Source of the DNA: Terana coerulea
Taxonomy: Eukaryota; Basidiomycota; Agaricomycetes; Polyporales; Phanerochaetaceae
Assembly (NCBI GenBank): GCA_024811115.1
Contig: JAKOGH010000806.1
Coordinates: forward strand, 62,001 to 126,000
Length of the DNA: 64,000 bases
Direction of reading: 5' to 3'
Shown here: positions 46,731-57,680 of the stretch, piece after piece
Position numbering within the stretch: position 1 is the stretch's first letter
Layout of the letters: each line of letters opens with the position of its first letter
The notes under the pieces: generated by a model
Databases searched by the model: none
Told to the model about the DNA's origin: nothing
The model's input: only the letters and a program-made list of their open reading frames with translations
Made by a program: the position numbers and the translations under genes

Positions 46731-47969
46731 TTACGCAAGGTCTTGCGTCAAAACGTAGCGGTATCTGACTTTGTTGTTCTTCACGCCTTCGAGGGCCGTC
46801 TTGAAGTCTTTCATGGGCAGCTCCTGGATCCATGGCTTGACGTCCTTCTCCGCGGCCAACTTCAACATCTCCACAGCTTCCTTCTTGCTACCGACAGCGG
46901 AACCTCCGATGAAGCACCCGTTCGGGACGAGGTCGAAGGCGTGCATGGTGGGGAACGGCTGGTGGGCGTCGGGGAGACCGACGTTCACGAACTTGCCGTG
47001 CACGTAGAGCATGGAAAGGAACTGCCGCAGAGGAAGCTCAGGCGTGGCGTCCATGGTCGAAACGATGATGTCGAGCGTTCTGAAGTAAGGCTTGGCGAAG
47101 TTCTACGGATAAAGAGGTAAGCGACCCTGTTCTGACCCAGTGAGGATGCCGTAGAACTAACCTCGTCGCCAGTATCGATGACATGGTCCGCGCCCATCTT
47201 CCTCGCATCCTCCATCTTGTTTTTCGAGTGAGTGAAGGCATACACCTCAGCGCCCAGCGCCTTGGCGAAGAGGACGGCGTAGTGGCCGAGACCACCGATA
47301 CCGACGACGCCGACCTTCTTGCCAGGACCAGCACCGTTCGTTACAAGAGGCGAGTAGACAGTGAGGCCGCCGCAAAGCATGGACGCGGCGTGGCGAGACT
47401 CAAGGCCGTCGGGGATGGGGAAGACGAATTGCTGGTGGCCGCGGATCGCGGTGGCGTATCCACCTTGCGATATGGTACCGTCAGGGTACTGTCCGTTCTG
47501 TGTATGATCGTCAGACACAAGCGCAGACCGTGTCAGCCAACAGTTACGCACGTATGTCCAGACCATGCTCGCGCAGTAGTTCTCGTAACCCTCCTTGCAT
47601 TGCCTGCACTTCATACAGCTGCTGATGGAGGCACCAATCCCTACGCGGTCTCCGACCTTGATATCTTTGACGTTGTCGCCAACGCGGACGGCCTTGCCAA
47701 CAATCTCGTGGCCAACAACAAGCGGGAGCCGGCTCGGGCCCCATCCTTGCCCCAGGGTGTGGAGATCCGAACCGCAGACACCGCAGTGGGAGATGGCGAT
47801 TTCGACATCGTCGGCTTCGAATGGCTTGGGCTTGACGTCGATTACCTCGAGGTCAAAGTGCTTTGAGGGATCTGTGGGGAAACCACTGAGCCACAAAGTC
47901 AATCGAGATAAACAAGCGGTACTGACCAGTGAGGGCATAGCCCTTGAATTCGAGCTGGCTTTGAGACAT
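46731..47969 (-). CDS. Zinc-dependent NADP alcohol dehydrogenase (cinnamyl-alcohol type), copy 2
   Basis: Same architecture as copy 1. It starts MSQSQLEFKGYALTG, then SHCGVCGSDLHTLGQGWG, GHEIVGKAV, CMKCRQCKEGYENYC, VGVVGIGGLGHYAVLFAKALG and FTHSKNKMEDARKMGAD. It ends RYRYVLTQDLA. All catalytic and structural zinc ligands are present. Identity to copy 1 is high by eye throughout. The exon boundaries match (small first exon, then the exon starting TDP). This is a tandem duplication, with transcription running from copy 2 toward copy 1. Both copies look functional; they may differ in substrate or induction. Confidence 0.93.
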
Positions 47970-48477
47970 AGCGAAAGAGTTTGGAGGCGGGAGCAGTAGA
48001 AAGGCAGAAGTTAGGGAAAGGGAAAGTGGAATCGTAAGGCTTGCGCATTTTTGCTGGGCAACATTTTATACCGTGAATAAAGGGTGGGCGAGTAGACTTG
48101 CACGGCTCGGAGTAGTACTTGACCCGTACGAAAGCGGAAGCGTGCCTGCCTGATGCGGAAAGTTGCCGGTTAGCTCAAATATTGTAGCCGGCAGAGTCGA
48201 TGACCAACCGGCGGAGCGGTTGATCATGTCCCGCAACGCCATGACGCCATCCTCCACGGTAAAGCGTGCAAGCTAAAGCGAGGCACACGGACGGCATCCG
48301 TCGACTCGGCGCAATAAATTATAGATTAAGTGCACACACGCGGACTAGATTACATTCAGCGTTGTACACAAACCATGTAACAAATGAAGTACTGCACGAT
48401 AGCATAATCGTTCGATGTGTGCACGCCTCGAGCCCAGCGGATCTAAAATCATTATCGAAGTCATTACTATAATCCTT
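47970..48477 (-). promoter_or_regulatory. Promoter of ADH copy 2
   Basis: A TATA box (TTTTATA on plus at 48064-48070) at the same distance as in copy 1. GTACGAAAGCGGAAG lies at 48126-48140 and GTCCCGCAACG with an ATGACGCCATC-like stretch at 48228-48251. A GCCGGC-rich stretch lies between. The far end holds the 3' UTR of neither ADH but the untranscribed gap before the next gene's stop. Confidence 0.6.
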
Positions 48478-50076
48478 CTACGTGCGCGATGCGCGGTGGT
48501 CGCGATCTAGTTCCTTAACTAGGAGGTCGTTGGTGGCTTTAGGATTATCCAGATAGACTTGTTATCGTCAAGGTGATAAGTAAACGCTAAATGTAGCCGG
48601 CGGAGGTTCGCTCACCATGGTGTCCAGCATGCGGCACGATGTACATCCTGCCCTGGCCGTTACCCGCTTGACGGAGGTTCTCGACCGATTGCTCGCCTCC
48701 TTTCGGATCCATCCAATCGGAGTCGCCGTCTGGACGGAACGGGATTTGCGCTTGAGCGATGCAGGAATTTGTGGACGAGACAGATTACTCACAAACAAAC
48801 GTCACCGGGATCTTCAGAGCCGATATGCGGTCGACAATCGGCCTCCGCGCATGAGCACCAGGAGCCAGAAGGTGTGCTGTGGAATGTCAGCATATGGCCG
48901 GCCACCTCGGAGATCACAAACCACGCACAGATACAATATTCGCCAGATCCCTTCGCGAGGGTGATGTTCAAAATGTACTCGTGCATCGCCTTGGTGTCTT
49001 CCTCGCCAAGCCCGATGAATCGCCTGCTGGAATACTTCCCTACCAGCATGGGCCCCCAGAAGACCGTGGAGCGCACGACCTGGAAGGGGCTCCAGCCTTC
49101 CTCCCAAAGGTACGTGAACAACTTTCTCGAGCGGCTCTCTTTACGCTGTTCCGCACGTTGGCCGTGGCGCATATTCTCCACAGTGTCCTTCGTCGCGGGC
49201 TCCGCATGCTCGCTGCCAGAGACTTGGTCATCCGTGACCTCTCTCGCGTACTGCGTCGTCTCGTTCGGGTCGCGCGGTATCCCGGCCGGAGAGACCAATA
49301 TCAGTTTGCTCACCCGCGTCGGGTACTTCAAAGCGTAGACAGAGCTCAGATATCCGCCCAGTGAGTGCCCAATAAGCGTCATCTTCTCCAGCCCCATCTT
49401 CTCCCGCCACTCCTCGAGCGAGTCTACGAAGAAGTTCTCCGCCTCCGTGACGCGTCCGTCGATATCGTCGCGCTTCGCCTTCACGGTGAACGGCACGCGT
49501 GCCGAGCGACCCATGCCTAGCCAATCAAGCGCATATACCGACGTGCGTCGACTGCCCGCCCATTTGCCCAGGGCAGGGAAGTTCTGAAAGAAGAAGCCGA
49601 GGCCGGCGCCGTATCCGTGGAGGACGACGGCTGGTGGGGGCGCAGATGGCGATGGCTCGGTGGGCGTTATCGAGAACGTGTTGATGTATTGCTTTGGGTT
49701 ACTGAGCTCCACTCGTGTGCTGTGCGCGACAACTGGATAGCCGTCTGCCGGTGTCGACTGCCCCGATGCTTTCGGTCGGAAGTACGGTAGTTTCCTGCAA
49801 GTAGCTCTAGCCTTTCACACAGATCGCATACATTAGGTACGAACCTTAGCAGTCTCTCCTCGCTCGAAGCAGATTCCTTCTCCCCAGCTGACCACCTGGA
49901 TCGAGAGTGAACACTTAACCTCTCATATGATAGTAGAATACTTACCAGCTCTTTACACTCGACACGAATGATGAAGGAATGTCTCTTACAGGTGGCAATG
50001 GGAATGGTACATCCCCTATCGCTGCGGCGGTCTCAGCCATAGTGGCGGATTCGGTCATCGTTGGTGCGGTAGCCAT
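48478..50076 (-). CDS. Alpha/beta hydrolase, CGI-58/Cld1 family
   Basis: Hydrolase fold: PAVVLHGYGAGLGFFFQNFP, LDWLGMGRS, the nucleophile elbow IGHSLGGYLSSVYAL, LVSPAGIPRDP, the acid loop VTFVYGDSDWMD and the histidine loop AGHHVYLDNP. The last contains the HX4D acyltransferase-type motif (HHVYLD) of the CGI-58/ABHD5 group. Yeast relatives are Cld1, the mitochondrial cardiolipin deacylase, and Ict1, a lysophosphatidic acid acyltransferase. The start is at 50076 (MATAPTMTESATMAE), with a Pro-rich region before the fold. The Ser-Asp-His triad is present, unlike ABHD5, which lacks the serine. Phospholipid remodelling is likely; the exact substrate is uncertain. Confidence 0.85.
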
Positions 50077-50750
50077 ACGAATCGCTGAAGCTAGTCGGAG
50101 AAGGGGTCGGGAAGCGATGGTCTATGATTCTAGAGGGTGAGGGGTATACAGAACCGTGGTCGTGGTCGTGGTCGAGATGAAAGAGGTGAGGTCTACGTTT
50201 CCACCGCCTCCGTACTCATACTGTAATGAACTGCCGCATGCCGTTCATTGGACGTCAGCGCCATCCGCAACCGAGACACGGTGACACAGTGACGATGACA
50301 TGCGCAGTTGCACGTGATGTCTCAATGTCACTGAATTCTGTGCAGTTCCTGTGCAGCTCGCATACGTACTCAGACGGCACGTAGAGACATTGAGACCATC
50401 AAGGACTGCGGACAGCGCATATTATAGCAGGGAGCAAAAAATAAGTTGACCCGAAGAGTAGGAGAACGTCCCGAAACTGCGAAAGGGTAGTAGAGTAGTG
50501 ATGCTAGGAACGGAAAACCTCTAGGACGCGCACACCAAAGCATTGCGCGCAGTCTACCGCAGTAACAGTCCAGCACTGTCCGACGACCGTTGTGTGCGGC
50601 GGTACTTCCGTCGCGAACCCTCGACGGGCCGAGGCTTGGTCTTGGAGGGTAGTGGTGCAAGGCTTAGGTAACTCGCAGTGCGAGAGTTTCTGACAAGTCA
50701 ATAATTGAGAAGCAGAACAAGCAACTCGCAACTTACTTGTACATACGCCA
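50077..50750. other. Intergenic, uS11m 3' end to hydrolase promoter region
   Basis: About 670 bp. A GTGGTC tandem stretch lies near 50157-50175, upstream of the hydrolase start. No gene recognised. Confidence 0.35.
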
Positions 50751-51400
50751 CTATGTACGACGCCACTTCTTCGCCCTCGTACCACCAATCTTGATCTCCG
50801 TCCTGTCCGTCACCCGCGCGACGAGATGTCGGATTGGATCTCCCTCCGAGGACATGAGCACCTTATGGAACGCATCCCGCCCCTTCCCAAACCCGCTGAA
50901 CAGCAGCTCCATCTCCATGTTCCCCTTGCCCTTCGTCTCGGACTCCTTCGCGATCCGTTTGAACACCCGGACGGCGCACTGATGCGCGGCTTCCGCGGTC
51001 GACCGGCTCTTGTGCCTGTACCCGACGTGCCCGCCGCTGACCGTCACTATCGGGTCGCCGTTTGGACGGGTGAACGTGACGAAGTTGTTGTTTTTGCCTG
51101 CCCGGACGTATAGCTTGTACTGCTCCTTGGCCCGCAGCGCGTTCATGTCCCTTGTCATGGTCAACGGGTTCTCGCGATGTGGTGGGGGTAGGCAGTCTCA
51201 GGTCCAACCGGAGGCAGGGAGTTTTCGTAGCCATCGTTGTACTCTGGATCCTGGCGGTCGTACAAACCGCCCCCCTCGAGGTCAGGGTATTCGTTTGAGG
51301 TGGAAGCGTCGTAGCCGGGAAGAGACGACATACGCGCAGCCAGGCACGCCCTCGGCATTGCGCGCAACGGTGGTAGCCGCAGGTGTTTTAGGAGAGACAT
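50751..51400 (-). CDS. Mitochondrial ribosomal protein uS11m (Mrps18-like), apparent frameshift
   Basis: The start MSLLKHLRLPPLRAMPRACLAARMSS resembles a mitochondrial presequence. The conserved uS11 part follows: YKLYVRAGKNNNFVTFTRPN, TVSGGHVGYRHKSRSTAEAA, AKESETKGKGNMEMELLFSG and the C-terminal FGKGRDAFHKVL. The end is GGTRAKKWRRT. The frame between presequence and core differs by one base near the G run 51184-51188: the first frame ends at a stop soon after ETAYPHH, the other carries ENPLTMTRDMNAL. Either an indel or an unrecognised short intron. It is a small-subunit component of the mitoribosome. Confidence 0.87.
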
Positions 51401-51604
51401 CTCGAGCAGCCTCGGGAGAGTGGTCGAGTGCTGCCGCAAGGGTCTGTGAATGGTTCAGCGAAAGCAAGGGAAAGTGGACCAGTAGCGTAGGCGCCCTTGA
51501 GCGTCCGTTGAAACTCCGCCCTGTGCGCACCTCTGCCGTTTACGGAGGGACACGGGCGGACCGTCATACAACCACCATCCTCGACTCACAACTCAAAAGC
51601 CAAC
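51401..51604. promoter_or_regulatory. Divergent promoter, uS11m / QCR9
   Basis: Only about 200 bp separate the start codons of two nuclear genes for mitochondrial proteins. No specific shared motif was recognised. Confidence 0.45.
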
Positions 51605-51987
51605 ATGGGTGTGAGTGTGTCATGTACTTGTAGAGGTGCAAGCATTGATCGTCCCCGCATCTAGCTCGCCACCGCCTTCTACAACGGCCTGGTCAAGCGT
51701 AACAGTGAGTGCAACAGAAGTCCACGGCTCTGCCAACAGCATGTAAGCTCCTGCATCCATACTAACCCCCGCCCCCTTCATAGGTGTGTTTGTTGGCGCT
51801 ATCTTCGCAGGCTCGTTTGCTTTCGGTGTTGGTTTCGACATTGGCATCACCAAGTTCTGGGACACATGGAACAAGGGAGTGAGTAAACTCCGTTCTCGCG
51901 CTCTAGGTCTACTTTCTGAACAACGCATCGTTCCACCTGTAGAAGCAGTGGAAGGACATCCGAGAGAAATACATTGAGGCAGAATAG
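51605..51987 (+). CDS. QCR9: Ubiquinol-cytochrome c reductase subunit 9 (QCR9/UQCR10)
   Basis: Four tiny exons. The first encodes only MG, then LATAFYNGLVKRN, SVFVGAIFAGSFAFGVGFDIGITKFW in a single transmembrane helix, and KQWKDIREKYIEAE at the end. The K-RN-VFVG-IFAG signature and the W--NKGK-WKDI tail are diagnostic of this small complex III subunit of the inner membrane. About 60 residues, the usual size. Every junction keeps frame with GT-AG ends. Confidence 0.92.
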
Positions 51988-52423
51988 ACTATTGTTCTCC
52001 CTATTACCGCATGTGTGCTCGCCAGTCCTGCCCAAGTTATAGAAGGCCAGCGGCCGCTTTCTTCCAATGATACTCGCGCCCCGAGCTCAAAGAAACAGCA
52101 CTGTCCATGGTACAGATGCTCGCTTGAGAATCCCACATCAACTCGCAGTTAGCTCTCGTACATTCTTCAGAAGGCAGACATATGATGCATTAAAATTATG
52201 CGCAGCTGTACATGTGCAAACCATGATTGATCTCTAGTTCAATGTGTGGACAAGCAATAAGTATGAGGGATAACAGTAGCATGACTGTGAAGAGCCAATA
52301 AAAACGGAATGGAACAGTGGCGGAAGAGACACCCCAAGTGAGAGGGCGGGCGAGATGATGGCAGCAAAAGCAGAAAGGAACTTAACAAATATGCAAAACA
52401 AAAAAGGACGTTAACGTTGGGCA
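51988..52423. other. Convergent intergenic region, QCR9 / KCS1
   Basis: 3' ends of the two converging genes; AT-rich patches, no feature recognised. Confidence 0.35.
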
Positions 52424-55400
52424 CTATGTAGATATCGTTCCAAGGTCCTCTTCGTCACCGGGCGTGCCGAAAATGTCCTGGAAGATCTCCTTGCCCTCGA
52501 GCGACAGTGGCGGGAGCTGCTCGCTGTCCAAGCCCGGATGGTCGCGGGTGACCTTGATGCGGCGGAGCCGCTCCTCGTTCCAGGTCTTCTCGAGGCTCTC
52601 CGACAGGTTCATCAGGCCGAACAAGAAACCGCGGTCGGGCTGGTCTGGGTAGTGCGGCGGGAAGCGAGCGTATATGAGGCCGGTCTCGGGGTCCACTTCG
52701 GCCTGGTAGCCCTTACCGCTCGTGACCTCCGCGTCGTTGTGCCCGCGAGGGGGAAAGGGGAGGTAGTCGTTGCCCGTTGTCGTGTGCGCAAAGTCGACGA
52801 GACGGAGCTGCAGCTCGCCACGCTTGCGCCGGCGGCTGCTCCGCGTCGACACGGGCCCCAGCAACAAGTCTTCGCTGCGCGAGCGGCGCAGGACGGGCTT
52901 CGCCTGCTCAGGAGCACGGCTGTCCAGTCGACGCTCGAGCGACTCGCCACGCTTGCTCCGCGCCGAGGGGTCTTCCATGCTCGAGCTCCGGAAGGCCTCC
53001 TGCGCTTCGCGATCGCCGTCGTAGATCAAGAGGAGACTGCAGCCGTAGAATCGGAATCCCTTGAGGCGGCTGATGATCCTAGCCAGGGCGTACAGCTTGC
53101 GAAGGATGACGGGAATTTGATAGACAAGCAGGCGCTCGCCGTCGTGGAGGAAAGACGCGAGTGCGGAAGAGAACTCTTCGGCGCGGACTTCTCGACCCTT
53201 GTACTTGTCCTGGGTGATGTACGACTGCGTAATGTGGTTCCAGACCTGTTTGGAACAAGACAATGTCAGTGAAACTCGTCAACATCACATCAGCTAAACC
53301 AAAAGTGACTAGCAAAGCACGAGTAGACTTGTGGGTACGTATGACAGCTGTCCCTATACGGAAATTCGGATTCCGAATCGTTGACACTCACCTGCATGCC
53401 ACAAATGCGGACACCGAGGGTACGGCTCGTCGTCCTATCACACTTCTTGCGCTGACTCTTCTTTTTCAACGGCGTCGCATCCATTCCGTACTGCCGCGTC
53501 CCCATCTTCAGATCCAGAACACAAGAATGCTTCAGACGCCCCGTCAAGTCCTCCATCAATATGAAGTGGTTCTGCCTCGCCACGGACCCGTCAGTCCCAC
53601 GGTACTCCCCAGGGGTCGTGGGATGCTCGGTAGGTAGATGGGGTTGCATGAGACGATAAGACGAAAGACGTTCAGGCGAACCAGGCAGGCCGCGCCTCCG
53701 TGAGCGAGACACAAAGGAGCCACGACCGTCGTCCACGGCAGGGGACGGCTCCTCAGTCGTCTCATCGTACTCTTCGAATGGGAAAATGTCCGACGGCTGA
53801 GTCTCCAGATGATCGTCGCTGCGCACACGACGAAGAGGCGCACCCAAGAGGCCCCCTTCCTCCATGCGCAACCGCTCTACCTGACTCAGCTTCTTCCGCC
53901 GCGACCGCAGCACGCCGCTGTCGAGGCCCTCGCCCTCCGCGTCCGCCACATCGCCGTCGTCGTCGGTGCGAGCCACGCTACGGCGCCGCCGGCATATCCG
54001 ACGGAGCAACGTGCTGAAAACGTGGTCCTTGAACTTAGTGTTCACCACCGTGGACCCCCGTCCGCCACACATGCCGGGAAGGAGAGCGTGCGGAGCCTCC
54101 GGGGAGATCGGCGAGCTGTTGGCAGCCTCGTCGCTGCCACTCGCGGCCTGCCTTAATGGGGGCCGCAGCGACACGGTGTTGAGGGTCGCCAGGGGTGCAC
54201 GAGGCGAAATCTTCGGTGAGTTCATGGGCGTCGGCGCATCGAACTGCATCGGCTGGTTCTTCGCCAACGGGCTCGACAACGGCTTCTGTCCTGGCGCGCT
54301 AAACGACATAGCGCGATTTGTCGAGGCGGTCAAGGCGAGGTCGGGGCTGGAAGCAGTGCAGCCGTTCAGATGCTGTCGACGAAGGCTACGGTTGGCGAAG
54401 CTCGGACGTATGCTCGCCGACTGCGACAGCGCACGATGGCGCTGACCACGGAGCAGCCACTCAGGGATAATGTGTCGGTTACGGTCAAGGACGACTTCAG
54501 GCATTTCTGCCTCACCCGCGTCCGGGTTCCCAGCATCACTACCACCTTCAACGAGGTCGACGTCGCGGGCGGAAATGTCCGGCAGTATGTCCGACGAGGA
54601 CTTAGGGAAGCTAGGACGGCGGATATGAGAAATATTGGAGAGCGACCCAAGCTGCGAGGTCGGATCGCGCGGAACACGCCGATAGCTGACAAGCATGACT
54701 CCAAGGTAACGTGGTATAAAATCCAGCAACGGCGGGGCTTCTCGCTCCACAGCCTCGTAGAACAGGTTCTCCCGGGACACCAAAGGCTGATTGCAGGTCA
54801 GTATATAACTTGACCATGGATTCCCAAAAACTCACCTTACACACAGCGCGCTTGGTGAACTTGTAGATCGCACTATGCCCACCAACCTGGTTTCTGAACG
54901 GGCGTAGAGGTATGTGAGGCAGGCTCTCTTGGGATAGGTTCAACGTCCAATCGTCGGGTAGCTCATGCCCGACAGGCTCCTCTAATGGGTCCAAATCCGT
55001 AGTGGCAAAGCGCGCTAACGGTCCGCTGTGCTGGTCGTCATCCTCGTCGCTCGGGTGCCTCACTATCGGCTGACGAACTGGACTCGTCCTCGATGGCGAC
55101 AGCGGGAATGGAGAGGAAGCAGATGTGGTGGAGGTCGTGGTCGTCACAGATGTCGTCTCCCATGCGGACTCGTCGTCCTCATCTGAAGACCAAGGGTGAG
55201 AGGATAGAAGGCTGAGGGACAAGGCATGTAGGCTGATGGCGGGGTTGTTCGGTGAGAGGAAGGGGGAAGCGGGTCTGGGGGAGGGGGTGCGAGAACGGTC
55301 AAGCGGTATTGAACCTGGTGGCGGTATCGGGTGGTCAGGAGTTCGTACGAAGAGCGACAGTGGTAGAACGGGCGACATTTCTTCCTCTGACTGATGATGG

Positions 55401-56430
55401 GAATGGTGGGTGCGAGACGGTGGCGAAGCAGCAGGCGTACGCTCATTTTTGTCCTGATAGGTAGAGGTCGACGAAGCGGAGGACTCACTGCCTGGTGACC
55501 CAACAAAGGTGGTTGCGTCGGTTTGGTCCTCCAGCTCAGGCCACAGGGGACGTTCTCGTGGCCTTCCTCGACCATCGTCTTGGATCGCTGCTACGGCCTT
55601 CCTCCACTGCATCAAGTCTCCCATACCAGCTTCACGCACGGACGACTGCCTCTCCTTCCTCCTGCGGTTTCCCTCTTCCCTCAGACTACTCAAGCTCTCC
55701 CGTGTCCGTACCCGCTCCAAAGCAGTGGCACTCTTCTCTCTCCTGACAGCGGCAGCCTCTCGGTCGGGCCATTCGGAACGCTTCACAAACTCAAACTGAG
55801 GTTCTCCAACTTCATCGAGCTGCTGAGAGGTGCTACTCCGACGTCTGGGCGCAGGTACGGATGGTCCGCACTCGAAAGGGTTATCCTGTTCGAGGTTCGG
55901 AGTAGTGGCAGACTCCTTGAAGAGATCAAGGGAAGCGGCGACCTTGCGGCCTATACCTGATGACGACGACGGTTGCACAGGCCATCGAGAATTGCGCGAG
56001 GAGGACGAGGAGGACGCGGAGGAAGAGCGTCTCGACAGGGGCGGCCGCCCGGCGATAGGGGACGGCTTAGAGTGGACAAAGTCGGTGGGGCCAACGCGAG
56101 ACGAGGGGAGCGTCAAGGCCCTCTCGGACTGTCTGCGGGGAACCTTGCGTCTGTGTAGCTGGGGTGAAACACGACCCTGTTTGGTCTCCGTGATAGAGCC
56201 GTCCGAGTCAGAGGCGTAGAAGTCATTGGACCTCCTGGAGCCAGATTGTACCTTGTGTGAAGCTGCTCGACGGGTAGGCGGTTGGGTGAACGTTACTTTA
56301 TCTCTCGGCTGGGGTGCGTCAAATGAGAGCCGGGTCGGTGCAGGGGATGCAGTAGATGTCGGAGGGGAGAGCGACGGGGGAACTGGTATGCTGCTTGCTC
56401 CACGCGTGGACTTTCACGGCGAGGTCCCAT
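52424..56430 (-). CDS. KCS1: Inositol hexakisphosphate kinase (KCS1/IP6K)
   Basis: Makes diphosphoinositol phosphates from InsP6. A long Ser/Pro/Arg-rich disordered first half is followed by the kinase: [31 protein letters not shown], the IPK signature [16 protein letters not shown]-like [16 protein letters not shown], and [12 protein letters not shown]. The proline of the PxxxDxKxG motif is Ser here ([10 protein letters not shown]). Start uncertain: the disordered frame lacks an ATG until a one-base change at the G run 56376-56380 links it to ATG 56428-56430, [12 protein letters not shown]. An upstream exon is the alternative. Large exons in the first half, four or five more in the kinase. 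Confidence 0.88.
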
Positions 56431-57680
56431 GAACTGTTCCAGAAGGTGAGGTAAAAACCAAAGATGTTCGTGAAAGCGAAGGTAAAAGCGTAAGGGTAGG
56501 TACTGACCAGTCTGCGCGCGAAGATATACTTTGTCGGACAAGAAGCTCACTGCGGGATTCAGCAACGTTGCTGCAGATCAGAGTAGAGTGGCCTCCGTGA
56601 GATGTGTTTTATGATATTCGGCCCTTGTATTTCGCAGCAGCAGCGAGTCGTTGTGCGAAGGTGGACGGGGACCAGGACTGAGCGGGTAGGGGCAATCAAA
56701 GTCTGGTGTCGAGTGACGATATGGGCAAGAACGCTCTCACACGTGGGTCCAGCCAGAGACCCCACGAGCCTGCTGACAAATCCGTTCCCGCCCGCCGGTG
56801 CTGACTCCGGTCGATCCTTTTGTCTCTCCGCGCCCCCGTCGCAACAATTCCTTGCACCCCTCCTCGTCGTCGGCAACGCTTTCGTCGCTATCCCGTGCAA
56901 GTCTGGCGGTGGCTTTGCTTTTAGGCTCACGTAAATGGTGCACCGGGTCTTGTCTCTGAGAGCGGCATTCCTCCTTGTACGTAACTACGCACGTTTGCGC
57001 ATCCCTGATCTTCTCGCGTTCTCCGTTGGCCTCGTTCCCAGCCCGTACCTGCGTCGACCGCCGCGTTCGTTCGCCCTGGTGGCCTGATCCTCCTCGACTA
57101 CTTCAGGTCCCGCTGCCCAGCACCTCCGCCATGTCTGCCCGGCAACGTGCTCTCCGAGAGCATCCCAGCCGCATCCCAGCCCTTATCGCTGCCTAATGTC
57201 CTCCCCATCCCAGCCAACCCTGGAGAGACGACTGCGCGGCGAACACGTTTGGCAAGTTGGTCGAGCTCACAAGGCCCGGTCGCCTGTTTCGTCATCCGTA
57301 CGTATTCAAACGACGCCCATATGCGCTCAACGGCCAGTAACGTGAGTGCTCGCCGCCGTGTCATTGGCTGTTCTTCGAAAAGCTAATCTCCGGTCCAGGT
57401 AATCTGTCGGCGTTAATCCCCCTTAAGAACTTACCGCGACCTTGTGGCACGTTTCTGCGCCCCGCTCTACGATTCGCTACTTGTTGCGTACGGCAACCGA
57501 TGTCAGCGGGGGCAACAGGCGTCTATACAATGTGCAGGCGCCTCTGCTCGGTCTCTTGCGTGTTCCTCTATCAAGCATCAACACCGCCTTCAAATATATG
57601 CTCTACATCGACAACCACAACTCAGCACTCCAGTCCTAAGCTGCCTGATGCAGAATACCTGCTAACCTCTGGACAACCGT
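56431..57680. other. Intergenic, about 1.25 kb; no confident gene
   Basis: Contains several open frames and short starts (for example ATG at 57131, MSARQRALREHPS, soon stopped) but none with recognisable content. It could hold the KCS1 upstream exon, its promoter, or a decayed gene. Confidence 0.35.

Noticed and set aside
46142..48477. ADH copies as an assembly duplication
   Set aside because: The two copies differ in both coding and intergenic sequence, so they are real paralogues.
57131..57390. Possible short gene starting MSARQRALREHPS
   Set aside because: Stops after about 20 codons; continuation in other frames needs unsupported splicing.
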